Source: Terriglobales bacterium
Lineage (GTDB): Bacteria > Acidobacteriota > Terriglobia > Terriglobales > Acidobacteriaceae
Direction of reading: 5' to 3'
DNA: 36,577 bases
Assembly: GCA_025934025.1 (NCBI GenBank)
Contig: JAICYU010000011.1
Location: 1-36,577, forward strand
Under the pieces are notes generated by a model. It saw only the letters and a list, made by a program, of their open reading frames with translations. It did not search any database and was not told the DNA's origin. Shown here piece by piece: positions 14,279-22,664 of the stretch (position 1 is the stretch's first letter; each line of letters begins with the position of its first letter). Position numbers and translations under genes: made by a program.

Positions 14279-15580
14279 CTACGCCTTCGCGAACGGATTT
14301 TCCAGATCGGGGCTTTGCGGCGTAAACAATTGAGCGCCATTCTCTGTGATATGCATGTCGTCTTCCAGGCGTACCCCGAACTCGCCGCGAATATAGATTC
14401 CCGGTTCATCGCTGAAGCACATGCCCGGCTCAAGCGGCAGGGCGTCGCCGCGCACCAGGTAAGGCCACTCGTGCCCGTCCATGCCGATTCCGTGCCCCAC
14501 TCGATGCGTAAAGTACTTGTAGTCAGGGCCGTAGCCGGCATCGGTAATAACTTTGCGGGCCGCTGCATCTACTGCCTGGCATTGCACGCCGGGCTTGGCC
14601 GCTGCCAATGCCGCTGATTGGGCGCGATGAACGATCTCAAAAACCTGTTTCATCTTGTCCGCAGGCTTGCCAAGAACGACGGTACGGCTGATATCGGATT
14701 CGTAATCCTCAACCTTGCAGCCTCCATCCATCAGCAGAATGGTTCCTTCTTTGATGATCTGGGGCTTGGCCGAACCGTGCGGCAGAGCGGAATACTCGCC
14801 CACCTGAATGCTTGCGCCTCCGCTGAAGCCCTGGCGGTCATGCGCGAGTGACACCAAATGTCCGAAATCGTTCTGGCTCATGCCCTCTTTGGTGGACACA
14901 TACGCTGCCTCGTAGGCCGCAAGAGTAACCTCATTAGCAAGCTTCATCAGGGCGAGTTCGTGCCCAGTCTTGATCATGCGGCAACCCGCGGTCACTGGCA
15001 TCGCGCTTACGATCCGCAGTCCAGGCGCGGCTTTGCTCACTCCGTCACCGAAGACGAAGCGGACCGTCTCTTCCATTCCCAGAGTTCCCGAGTTAATGCC
15101 GCGCTCCTTCAATCCTTGCGCAATGCGCTGGTAAGGATCTTGGTCTTCCTGCCACAGTCTGATATCAGGATTCTTGCCATCGGGAGCGTTCGCAATCTGC
15201 TCGCGCGCCCGGTCTTCCTCAAACGCTGGACAAACATAAAACGGAGCGCCTTTGACGGGAACAATCAGCGCGAACAGCCTTTCACTCAACCACCAGCGGA
15301 TTCCGGTGAAGTAGATGAGCGACGTACCGCCGGTGAGCATGATGGCATCGAGCCTGTTCTGCGACATCAGCGAACGAGCTCGCTCAAATCTTGCCTGCCG
15401 TTCTTCGAGAGTGATCGGTTTCGCTTCGTTCTTTCGCGACTTCAATCTGGAGATTGCTTCAGGAAGTTGCGCTCCAGGGGTGTTGTTGGCCTGCGCGGAA
15501 ATCAGATTCGCCGGCGCAACCGCCCCGACAGTGGCAACGATTCCGGCGTTCTGAAGAAAACGGCGGCGAGACGAATCCAT
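14279..15580 (-). CDS. Tat-exported M24 family metallopeptidase (Xaa-Pro aminopeptidase-like)
   Basis: The 433-residue protein begins with a twin-arginine signal (SRRRFLQNAGIVATVGAV), so it is exported folded. A creatinase-type N-terminal domain (about 60-200) precedes an M24 pita-bread domain with the five metal ligands visible: Asp in LMDGGCKVED, Asp in YESDISRT, His in THRVGHGIGMDGHE, and Glu in CFSDEPGIY and VRLEDDMHI. Such enzymes cleave X-Pro bonds or act as related dipeptidases. AAGGAG five nt before the ATG fixes the start. It stands alone, divergent from sdhC. A periplasmic proline peptidase is the likely role; other creatinase-fold activities are possible. Confidence 0.9.
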   Translation of the reverse strand: MDSSRRRFLQNAGIVATVGAVAPANLISAQANNTPGAQLPEAISRLKSRKNEAKPITLEERQARFERARSLMSQNRLDAIMLTGGTSLIYFTGIRWWLSERLFALIVPVKGAPFYVCPAFEEDRAREQIANAPDGKNPDIRLWQEDQDPYQRIAQGLKERGINSGTLGMEETVRFVFGDGVSKAAPGLRIVSAMPVTAGCRMIKTGHELALMKLANEVTLAAYEAAYVSTKEGMSQNDFGHLVSLAHDRQGFSGGASIQVGEYSALPHGSAKPQIIKEGTILLMDGGCKVEDYESDISRTVVLGKPADKMKQVFEIVHRAQSAALAAAKPGVQCQAVDAAARKVITDAGYGPDYKYFTHRVGHGIGMDGHEWPYLVRGDALPLEPGMCFSDEPGIYIRGEFGVRLEDDMHITENGAQLFTPQSPDLENPFAKA

Positions 15581-15719
15581 GAATGCTCCTTCAATGAGAA
15601 CGGATAGAGTACCACTCGCTGTACTCCAGCTCGCCTGGTTTGACGGCTTCTATTCTGAGTCGCATAATGAAAGGTTTGCCTGTGCAGTCTGATCCCCGCA
15701 ATCCTCGGAGAGAGTTCTG

Positions 15720-16466
15720 ATGGCTGGTCTTGCTTCTCCGGTCGCGCGCGGCGTGCCTCCCCTCCGCGCGGGACAAGGTCATTCCTTTTTCTGGCGTCGC
15801 TTGCATTCCTTAAGCGGCATTGTTCCGGTGGGCGTATTTCTTCTCGAACACTTTATTTCGAACGCATTCGCCACCAACGGTCCTCACGCCTATGCCGACC
15901 AGGTAAAGTTCCTTACCGGGCTTCCGTTCCTGATTTTTCTGGAAGTCTTCGGGATTTATCTTCCCTTGCTTTACCACTCTTTGTACGGCTTCTATATCTG
16001 GTTTCGCGGCGATTCCAACCTATCTTCCTATCCGCTGCACGGGAATTTCATGTACTCCGCGCAGCGATGGACGGGCGGCATTGCTTTCCTGTATATGGGC
16101 TGGCACACCTACACGATGCGCTTCAGCGGAATTCACCTGATCACCAACAGCCAGGCGGCGTTTCACAAAGTCCAGGTGGAGTTGCAAAACCCGTGGGCGC
16201 TCGCCTTCTACGTGATTGGAATCATTACCGCGTCGTGGCATTTCGCATATGGGCTTTACCTGTTCTGCTCTAAATGGGGGATCACGGTGAGCGACCGGTC
16301 ACGTAAAGGGATGCTCGCCTTTAGCACCCTGGTCGCGATTGCGTTCATCGCTGTGGGTTTTGCCACAGTGGCTGCGTTCTTCAACCCGCAATGGCGCAAT
16401 ACTCCGGAAAAACTCCCGTCGTCTCCGCCTGCGATAGAGTCCGGTACACCGGGAGGCCAGAGATAG
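15720..16466 (+). CDS. sdhC: Succinate dehydrogenase cytochrome b558 subunit
   Basis: A 248-residue five-helix membrane anchor of the Bacillus/epsilon-type SdhC/FrdC family, which binds two haems b and passes electrons to quinone. Likely haem-ligand histidines lie in the helices at RRLHSLSG, LEHFIS, LYHSLYG, GWHTYT and SWHFAYG. GGAGAGAG precedes the ATG at good spacing. It is followed by sdhA (36 nt gap), so membrane anchor and flavoprotein are co-transcribed. Because this class is one five-helix subunit, no separate SdhD is expected. Confidence 0.93.
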   Translation: MAGLASPVARGVPPLRAGQGHSFFWRRLHSLSGIVPVGVFLLEHFISNAFATNGPHAYADQVKFLTGLPFLIFLEVFGIYLPLLYHSLYGFYIWFRGDSNLSSYPLHGNFMYSAQRWTGGIAFLYMGWHTYTMRFSGIHLITNSQAAFHKVQVELQNPWALAFYVIGIITASWHFAYGLYLFCSKWGITVSDRSRKGMLAFSTLVAIAFIAVGFATVAAFFNPQWRNTPEKLPSSPPAIESGTPGGQR

Positions 16467-16501
16467 GCGCCCAGAACAGATCTATCAACGGTTTTTAAAA
16501 A

Positions 16502-18298
16502 ATGGCAGCGACAAAAATTCCAAACATCATTGTAGTGGGAGGCGGCCTCGCGGGACTCTCCGCCTCCATCAAGATTGCCGAAGCAGGCGGCCACGTGGAT
16601 CTGTTCTCGATCGTCCCGGTGAAGCGATCGCATTCGGTTTGCGCTCAGGGCGGAATCAATGCCGCCAAGAACCTCAAAGGCGAGGGCGATACTACGTGGC
16701 AGCACTTTGACGACACGGTATACGGCGGGGACTTTCTGGCCAATCAGCCTCCCGTAAAGGCCATGTGCGATGCCGCCCCGGGAATCATTGACCTGCTAGA
16801 CCGAATGGGCGTTCCCTTCAACCGCACTCCGGAAGGGCTGCTTGATTTCCGGCGTTTCGGCGGCACGCTTTATCATCGCACCGCATTTGCCGGGGCAACT
16901 ACCGGACAGCAGCTGCTCTATGCTCTTGACGAGCAGGTGCGCCGCTATGAATCGGAAGGGCGCGTCACCAAGCATGAACATTGGGAATTCCTGAGCGCAG
17001 TCCTCGACAATCAGAGAGCCTGCCGCGGCATCTGTGCCATGGACCTGCGCAGCATGGAGGTCCGCACGTTTCCTGCGGACGCTCTGGTGGTCGCAACCGG
17101 CGGAATCGGAGCGATCTTCGGCAAGTCCACCAATTCGGTTGTCTGCACCGGAACAGCGCAGTCGGCCCTTTATCAGCAGGGCTGCTACTACGCGAACGGC
17201 GAGTTCATCCAGGTGCACCCAACTTCGATTCCGGGCGAAGACAAACTGCGTTTGATGTCGGAATCGGCGCGCGGTGAGGGCGGCCGCATCTGGGTCCCCA
17301 AGAAAGCGGGTGACAAGCGCGATCCTAAGAGCATTCCTGAAGCAGAACGCTGGTACTTCCTGGAGGAGTGGTATCCCAAGTACGGCAATCTGGTGACGAG
17401 AGATGTGGCTACCCGGGCCATCCACAAAGTGGTTTACGAATATGGGCTCGGGATTGACGGCCAGCCGATGGTCTATCTGGACCTCACGCACATTGATCGC
17501 GCCACGCTTGACCGCAAGTTGGAAGGAATCCTGGAAATTTACGAGAAGTTTGTGGGAGATGACCCGCGAGTCACTCCCATGAAGATCTTTCCCGGCATGC
17601 ATTACACCATGGGCGGCCTTTGGGTGGATTACAACCAGGCCACCAATATCAAGGGAATCTACGCCGCGGGAGAATGTGAATTCGGCTACCACGGCGCCAA
17701 CCGGTTGGGAGCAAATTCTCTGGTTTCCTGCATCTGGGGCGGCTTCGTTGCGGGTCCGCAGGCGCTGCTGTACGCCAAGAACACCGCGACTTCAACCGAT
17801 GGCCTGAGCAGCAATGTGTTTGAAGCCGAGCGCAAGCGCCAGGAAGACGCGAACGCTGCGCTGATCAACAATCAGGGCACGGAGAATCCCTTCCGGCTGT
17901 GGCGCGAACTGGGCGAGTTGATGACGCGAAACTGCACCGTAATCCGCTACAACAAGCCACTCCAGGAGACCGACGCCAAACTCGTGGAACTGCTCGAGCG
18001 CTTCGACCGCGTCAACTTGAGTGACAAAAGTTCCTGGGCCAACACTTCATTCGCGTTCACCCGGCAGCTTTACAACATGCTTCAGCTCTCGCGCGTGATC
18101 GCGCAGGGCGCCGCCATGCGCAACGAATCGCGCGGAGCGCACTACAAGCCGGAGTTCCCTGAACGCGATGACAAGAATTGGTTGAAGACAACGAAGGCTT
18201 ATTTTGCTCCCGACGCTGACGAGCCCCGTTTTGAGTTTGAGCCAGTGGACATCTCGTTGATTCCGCCCCGGCCGCGGCGGTATGACATGGCTAAATAG
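16502..18298 (+). CDS. sdhA: Succinate dehydrogenase flavoprotein subunit
   Basis: A 598-residue SdhA/FrdA subunit that oxidises succinate to fumarate at a covalent FAD. The FAD fold is at the N-terminus (VVGGGLAGLSASIKIAEAGG). The histidine for covalent flavin is in KRSHSVCAQGG. Active-site regions appear in NGEFIQVHPTSI, LMSESARGEGGRIW and MHYTMGGLWVDY, with the FAD contact GANRLGANSLV. The length is close to the family norm. There is no strong Shine-Dalgarno before the ATG, which suggests dependence on upstream sdhC translation. It is followed by an inverted repeat and a small ORF before sdhB. Confidence 0.97.
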   Translation: MAATKIPNIIVVGGGLAGLSASIKIAEAGGHVDLFSIVPVKRSHSVCAQGGINAAKNLKGEGDTTWQHFDDTVYGGDFLANQPPVKAMCDAAPGIIDLLDRMGVPFNRTPEGLLDFRRFGGTLYHRTAFAGATTGQQLLYALDEQVRRYESEGRVTKHEHWEFLSAVLDNQRACRGICAMDLRSMEVRTFPADALVVATGGIGAIFGKSTNSVVCTGTAQSALYQQGCYYANGEFIQVHPTSIPGEDKLRLMSESARGEGGRIWVPKKAGDKRDPKSIPEAERWYFLEEWYPKYGNLVTRDVATRAIHKVVYEYGLGIDGQPMVYLDLTHIDRATLDRKLEGILEIYEKFVGDDPRVTPMKIFPGMHYTMGGLWVDYNQATNIKGIYAAGECEFGYHGANRLGANSLVSCIWGGFVAGPQALLYAKNTATSTDGLSSNVFEAERKRQEDANAALINNQGTENPFRLWRELGELMTRNCTVIRYNKPLQETDAKLVELLERFDRVNLSDKSSWANTSFAFTRQLYNMLQLSRVIAQGAAMRNESRGAHYKPEFPERDDKNWLKTTKAYFAPDADEPRFEFEPVDISLIPPRPRRYDMAK

Positions 18299-18306
18299 AG
18301 CTGATG

Positions 18307-18383
18307 AACCACAAAGGACACGAAGGAGCACAAAGAACGAGGCTAATAGGGTTTCTTCGTGATCCTTTGTGCTCTTTGTGGTT
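18307..18383. repeat. Imperfect inverted repeat built from CACAAAG-type units
   Basis: The left arm starts AACCACAAAGGACACGAAGG (18307) and the right arm ends with CTTTGTGCTCTTTGTGGTT (18383). As reverse complements, the 31-nt arms agree at about 26 positions around a short spacer. Each arm is itself made of 9-10 nt repeats. It lies between sdhA and the small ORF and would form a hairpin in the sdh mRNA. Similar CACAAAGG-type elements are common dispersed intergenic repeats in environmental genomes. Confidence 0.75.
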
Positions 18384-18395
18384 AGAAGTGTTTTG

Positions 18396-18593
18396 ATGGA
18401 GCAGCAACGCCGAAATGCATCGCCGGAGTGGTACCGCAACACCGCGATCGTCTTCTTCTTGATTGCGGCCGTGCTGGTGTGGGCGGCGATCACAAAGCAC
18501 GATTGGGTCTATTGGGCGTTCGCCGGCATCACGTTTCTGAACGCAATCATGACAACTTTGAAATTTATGACAGTGCGCGACACTGGAAAATAG
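18396..18593 (+). CDS. Small membrane protein inside the sdh operon (65 aa)
   Basis: The ORF begins MEQQRRNASPEWYRN and has two hydrophobic helices, about residues 15-35 (TAIVFFLIAAVLVWAAI) and 41-60 (WVYWAFAGITFLNAIMTTL), then a short polar tail VRDTGK. It lies on the operon strand between sdhA and sdhB, ending eight nt before the sdhB ATG, so it should be co-transcribed with them. The SdhC here is already the complete five-helix type, so this is not a normal SdhD. It could be an accessory subunit or assembly factor. The ribosome site is weak. I do not recognise a family. Confidence 0.55.
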   Translation: MEQQRRNASPEWYRNTAIVFFLIAAVLVWAAITKHDWVYWAFAGITFLNAIMTTLKFMTVRDTGK

Positions 18594-18601
18594 AAAAACA
18601 C

Positions 18602-19348
18602 ATGGCAAGAACCGTCATCTTGAAAATCAAGCGGCAGGATAACCCCGCCGCCCAGCCTCATTGGGAAGAGTTCGAACTTACATGGAAACCCGGAATGAAT
18701 GTTATCTCTTCCATGATGGAGATCGCCGCCAACCCAGTCACCCGTGAAAGAAAGCCCACCACCTCAATCGCCTATGATTCGAACTGCCTGGAAGAGGTCT
18801 GCGGGTCCTGCGCCATGCTCATTAACGGACGCGCTCGCATGGCTTGCTCCGCATTGGTGGACAAACTGGAGCAGCCGATCACGCTGGAGCCATTCACCAA
18901 GTTTCCCGTCATTCGCGACCTGCAGGTGGACCGCAGCGTGCTCTTCGAGAATCTGAAGCGTGTGAAAGCATGGGTCCCAGTGGATGGTACCTATGATCTG
19001 GGCTCAGGCCCGCGTGTCTCGCCTAACGAACAAGAGCATGCGTATCCGCTCTCGCGCTGCATCTCGTGCTGCTGCTGCATGGAAGCGTGTCCTCAGTTCA
19101 ATGAAAAGACCGGGTTCGTTGGAGCCGCGACCATTGCGCAAGTCCGACTCTTCAATCAACATCCCACGGGCAAAGCGCTCAAGCACGAACGGCTTCAGGC
19201 TTTGATGGGTGACGGCGGAATCCAAGAATGTGGCTACGCGCAGAACTGCGTGGAAGTCTGCCCCAAAGATATTCCCCTTACCACGGCGATTGCCGATACC
19301 GGGCGCGAAGTGATCAAACAGGCATTCAAGGACTTCTTCCGCAGCTAG
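18602..19348 (+). CDS. sdhB: Succinate dehydrogenase iron-sulfur subunit
   Basis: A 248-residue SdhB/FrdB subunit carrying electrons from FAD to the membrane haems. The [2Fe-2S] ligands lie in NCLEEVCGSCAMLINGRARMAC, and the two C-terminal clusters in CISCCCCMEACPQF and CGYAQNCVEVCPKDI. The start is set at ATG 18602 (MARTVILKIKRQD), where homology begins, and not at the longer upstream frame, which overlaps the small membrane ORF. It is the last gene of the operon. Confidence 0.96.
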   Translation: MARTVILKIKRQDNPAAQPHWEEFELTWKPGMNVISSMMEIAANPVTRERKPTTSIAYDSNCLEEVCGSCAMLINGRARMACSALVDKLEQPITLEPFTKFPVIRDLQVDRSVLFENLKRVKAWVPVDGTYDLGSGPRVSPNEQEHAYPLSRCISCCCCMEACPQFNEKTGFVGAATIAQVRLFNQHPTGKALKHERLQALMGDGGIQECGYAQNCVEVCPKDIPLTTAIADTGREVIKQAFKDFFRS

Positions 19349-19622
19349 CGTGGAGCAGCGAAAGACGCAGCTTTTGAATTATTAAAAAATCACATTTTTG
19401 CCAGAGATTATGAAGTCGCTGGGAGCTGCGGGCCGGAGTGACAGATTTTGTCAGTTTCTATAACCGATTGATTACCAAAGTCGGAGCTGCGGATTGGCCG
19501 AAGGGGCAGGTTTTTCGGCGGGTTCAGGCAAATCTCTGAGCACATTCACGGCAGCTCTGGGTTAGAATCTGCCATCCAAGTAGATGCTGGAACGGATTCT
19601 ACTTTAACTGGAATCAGACCCG
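19349..19622. other. Intergenic region upstream of the DUF5715 gene
   Basis: No gene is seen. It contains a short inverted repeat AAGTAGA/TCTACTT (19578-19584 and 19598-19604) about 20 nt before the next start codon, which could be an operator or mRNA hairpin. No convincing sigma-70 promoter was found. Confidence 0.4.
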
Positions 19623-20324
19623 ATGGGCGCCAAAAACAGGTTCTACACTTCGTCGCTTGTCTTGATCATGGCCGTTCTGGCCGGTGCGCAAAGCTTTGCC
19701 ATTAACCACAGCACGCGATATCGGCACCGCAGAACGAGGTTTCGCCACGTGGTCTGGAACCCCGTGCTGAAGGGTTCGTACGACTCCATGCTGCGGCAAA
19801 ACGAAGAGATTGACCGCCTGCAACTGCCTCGCATCGCCGACGACCAGCAGCTTCTTGAGCTGGAGCGTACCCAGGAACTGGTTCCGATTCCTGAATCTGG
19901 AGCTTTGCGCGTGAGTCCGGCAGTGCATCCGGACAAGCGTTATGCGCGGCCGTGGGTAGTCCAGTTCCTTGGTGACATGAGCAAGGCGTACTACAGCGAG
20001 TTTCATGTGCCAATGCAGGTGACCTCGGCTGTCCGTACCATCGAACAGCAGCACAAGCTTCGCCGCTCGAATCACAATGCCGCCCCGGAAAACGGAGACA
20101 ACGCATCTTCGCACCTCGCCGGCATTACAGTGGACCTGGCAAAGCGCGGGCTTACGCGCACTCAGCACGCGTGGATTGAGAGTTACCTCAAGAACCTGCG
20201 CGACCAGAACCTGATCGAAGTGGCGGAAGAGCGGCGGCAGGCATGCTTCCACGTGATGATTTCAGACCGTTATACGGAATGGCGCGAAGCGAACCAGACG
20301 GCTGATAAAATTGCGCTGGAATGA
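19623..20324 (+). CDS. DUF5715-type exported protein with M15-like metal site
   Basis: The 233-residue protein has a signal peptide (SSLVLIMAVLAGAQSFA) and a basic linker. Its C-terminal domain contains SSHLAGITVDL (His164, Asp171) and CFHVMI (His210). This spacing matches the SxHxxGxAxD plus late His zinc site of M15 peptidases such as VanX/VanY and phage endolysins. It also resembles DUF5715 proteins of Acidobacteria. A peptidoglycan D,D-carboxypeptidase or a related fold is inferred; the basic catalytic residue expected shortly before the last His is not obvious. The gene overlaps the following M19 dipeptidase by four bases (ATGA), indicating co-translation. Confidence 0.7.
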   Translation: MGAKNRFYTSSLVLIMAVLAGAQSFAINHSTRYRHRRTRFRHVVWNPVLKGSYDSMLRQNEEIDRLQLPRIADDQQLLELERTQELVPIPESGALRVSPAVHPDKRYARPWVVQFLGDMSKAYYSEFHVPMQVTSAVRTIEQQHKLRRSNHNAAPENGDNASSHLAGITVDLAKRGLTRTQHAWIESYLKNLRDQNLIEVAEERRQACFHVMISDRYTEWREANQTADKIALE

Positions 20325-21808
20325 AGCCTGCACTGACCTTACTGATTTCTCTTCTCCTTCTCTCAACTCTAGTTTTCGCACAAAGCGCCCGCTCGCATAA
20401 GAGCGCGCCTCCCCATAAGGCCAAACCTCAGGCCAAAGCGGTCCGCCAGCCAGAGACTCCTGAAGGCATCCATCAGTCCGCCCTCATCATAGATACGCAC
20501 GCGGACACGCCACAGCGCTTCCTTGACGAGAACTTCGATCTGGGGGAAAACACTCCCGTAACAGAAGGGCAGATTGATCTCGGGAAGATCAAGAAGGGCA
20601 ACCTGGGCGCTGAGTTTTTCTCGATTTGGGTTGAGCCAGAGTTCAAGGGCCAGTATGCGAAACGCGCCATGGACCTGATTGACAGCGTTTACCAGCAGGC
20701 CGCGCGGCATCCTGACCAGATGACGATGGCGTTCAGCGCAGATGACATTCTCCGTGCGCACCAGCAGCACAAGTTTGCCGCGCTGATGGGAATCGAGGGC
20801 GGCCATGCCATCGAGGACGACCTGCGTCTGCTGCGCGATTTCTACCGCCTCGGAGTCCGCTACATGACCCTGACCTGGTCGAATACTAACGATTGGGCGG
20901 ACTCTTCCGGCGACATTCAGAATCCCGCCATAAAACACCACAACGGCATGACCGATTTCGGCAAAGACGTGGTGCGGGAGATGAATCGACTGGGAATGAT
21001 CGTGGATATCTCCCACGTATCCGACGCTACGTTTTACCAGGCTCTTCTGGTAAGCCAGGCCCCGGTGATTGCTTCGCACTCCTCGGCCCGGGCGCTCACC
21101 AGCGCTCCGCGCAATATGACTGATGACATGCTGCGGGCGGTCGCGCGCAATGGCGGCGTGGTGATGGTGAATTTCTATTCGGCATTCGTGGACCAGAATT
21201 ACCTGAATGCTTCATCTGACCCGCAGAAAGTCAAAGAACGCGACGACGAAATTGAAGCCTACAAGAAAGCGCATGCGCACCCTGATGGCAGCCCGGTAAC
21301 CTACGACGAGTATGCATTCATCGAGAAGAAGTGGGCAGCCCAATTTCCGCGTCCGCCGCTGAAGTCGCTTATTGATCACATTGACCATGTGGCGAAGGTC
21401 GCCGGCATTGACCATGTCGGGCTGGGCTCCGATTTTGATGGCATTACTTCCCTGCCCCAAGGCCTCGATTCCGTTGCCGACTTGCCCAAGATCACAGAAG
21501 CCCTGGTGCAGCGCGGCTACAATGCCGAGCAGATCCGCAAAATCCTGGGCGGCAATTTCCTGCGCGTGATGCGCGAGGTGGAAGAAACCGCGCGGCGCAT
21601 CCGGGCCGAACGTAAAGAATCCGATGCTCTTTCGGTCGAGGATGTGGAATTGATGCTGGGGAATCGCGTAACGGCAGACCATCTGATTCAGGTGGTCCGC
21701 CGCCACGGAGTGAATTTTGACTTGACACCGCAACTCCGGGAACGGCTCAAGGCCGAGAAAGCCAGCGACGCCGTACTTGATACCATTGCCAAATCCAAGC
21801 GTCAGTAG
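20321..21808 (+). CDS. Secreted M19 membrane dipeptidase
   Basis: A 495-residue exported zinc dipeptidase of the renal dipeptidase family. A signal peptide (LTLLISLLLLSTLVFAQ) is followed by a basic linker and then the TIM-barrel catalytic domain. Metal ligands are visible in IDTHADTPQR, GIEGGHAIED (bridging Glu), VDISHVSD and VIASHSSARAL, and the catalytic Asp in GLGSDFDGI. The family hydrolyses L-D or L-L dipeptides. Two segments of about 25 residues (NYLNASSDPQKVKERDDEIE and the following PDGSPVTYDEY) look like an insertion typical of the acidobacterial subgroup. It starts within the last codons of the M15-like gene, so both may act on cell-wall peptides. Confidence 0.93.
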   Translation: MKPALTLLISLLLLSTLVFAQSARSHKSAPPHKAKPQAKAVRQPETPEGIHQSALIIDTHADTPQRFLDENFDLGENTPVTEGQIDLGKIKKGNLGAEFFSIWVEPEFKGQYAKRAMDLIDSVYQQAARHPDQMTMAFSADDILRAHQQHKFAALMGIEGGHAIEDDLRLLRDFYRLGVRYMTLTWSNTNDWADSSGDIQNPAIKHHNGMTDFGKDVVREMNRLGMIVDISHVSDATFYQALLVSQAPVIASHSSARALTSAPRNMTDDMLRAVARNGGVVMVNFYSAFVDQNYLNASSDPQKVKERDDEIEAYKKAHAHPDGSPVTYDEYAFIEKKWAAQFPRPPLKSLIDHIDHVAKVAGIDHVGLGSDFDGITSLPQGLDSVADLPKITEALVQRGYNAEQIRKILGGNFLRVMREVEETARRIRAERKESDALSVEDVELMLGNRVTADHLIQVVRRHGVNFDLTPQLRERLKAEKASDAVLDTIAKSKRQ

Positions 21809-21817
21809 CCGAACCCG

Positions 21818-22660
21818 CTACTGCTTCGCGCCCGCTTTCCGGATATAGATGTTGCCATTGAAATTCTTGAGCTGAATTTCCGGCCCGCCGCCGTTGATGG
21901 TGCCGCGCACGTTCTTATCAATCTTCACGCGGTACTTGCCGCCGTCATTGCGATTGTCTTCTACCGTTTGCTGCGGGGCTGTCGTTTGCAGTTGAATATC
22001 AAAGTCGCTGTAGACTTCGCCATTATCGGTGCGCATGTTGAGCGTGGCCTTGGTGTCCGCAGGAAGAGTCACATCAATGTCGCCATTCATGGAACTGAAG
22101 GCCATGGGTTTCGGATCAACGCGGTTGAGCGTTGCCATCACGCGCCCGTTCAAGGCGTGAGCCACCACGCTGCCTGAAACATGATTCAGAGTCACCGAAC
22201 CGTTCACGTCGTCAATATCCATTTCGCCATCCACTCCGTTTACAACAATATTTCCGTCGTTAACCGTCTTGAGTGAAAGCGAAGTTTTTGCCGGCACCGT
22301 CAGCGTGAGATCCACCGTGCGCTGGAACGAGTCGGTACTGATCCGCACCTGATTGTTCTCCGCTTCGATGTTCAGGCCACTGGAGGTCATTGGAATACGC
22401 TTCATTCCGCTTTCTGCCCCGCGGGATTCATCTCTGGCCTCGCCACGCATCCGCGCCTCGACGATCACGTCCTTCACTGCGCCCGACTTCACCGTAATGC
22501 TGCCGTTCAGCAGATGCGCTCTGACAGTCACCGGGCGGGAAGGGTCCGTGATCGGAACAGCGAAGCGGTTCTCCGGCGTTTGCGCCAGCAGTTGGCCGGA
22601 GCAGAGCGTTGCGAAAACGGCAACCAGAATTAAGAATGAATGAGTCATTTTGTTGTTCAT
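21818..22660 (-). CDS. DUF4097 beta-repeat protein (second copy)
   Basis: About 280 residues with a signal peptide (SFLILVAVFATLCSGQLLA) followed by a right-handed beta-helix-like repeat of the DUF4097/DUF4098 type. The repeating pattern is NG-x-I/V plus hydrophobic strands, for example DGNIVVNGVDGEMDIDDVNGSVTLNHVSGSVVAHALNGRVMATLN. The last segment, GTINGGGPEIQLKNFNGNIYIRKA, mirrors the end of the upstream copy. Function is unknown; such proteins are often found in sigma/anti-sigma operons. The stop of the upstream gene lies only four nt before this start, so they are co-transcribed. ATG 22660 or 22648 are both possible starts. Confidence 0.75.
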   Translation of the reverse strand: MNNKMTHSFLILVAVFATLCSGQLLAQTPENRFAVPITDPSRPVTVRAHLLNGSITVKSGAVKDVIVEARMRGEARDESRGAESGMKRIPMTSSGLNIEAENNQVRISTDSFQRTVDLTLTVPAKTSLSLKTVNDGNIVVNGVDGEMDIDDVNGSVTLNHVSGSVVAHALNGRVMATLNRVDPKPMAFSSMNGDIDVTLPADTKATLNMRTDNGEVYSDFDIQLQTTAPQQTVEDNRNDGGKYRVKIDKNVRGTINGGGPEIQLKNFNGNIYIRKAGAKQ

Positions 22661-22664
22661 AAAT

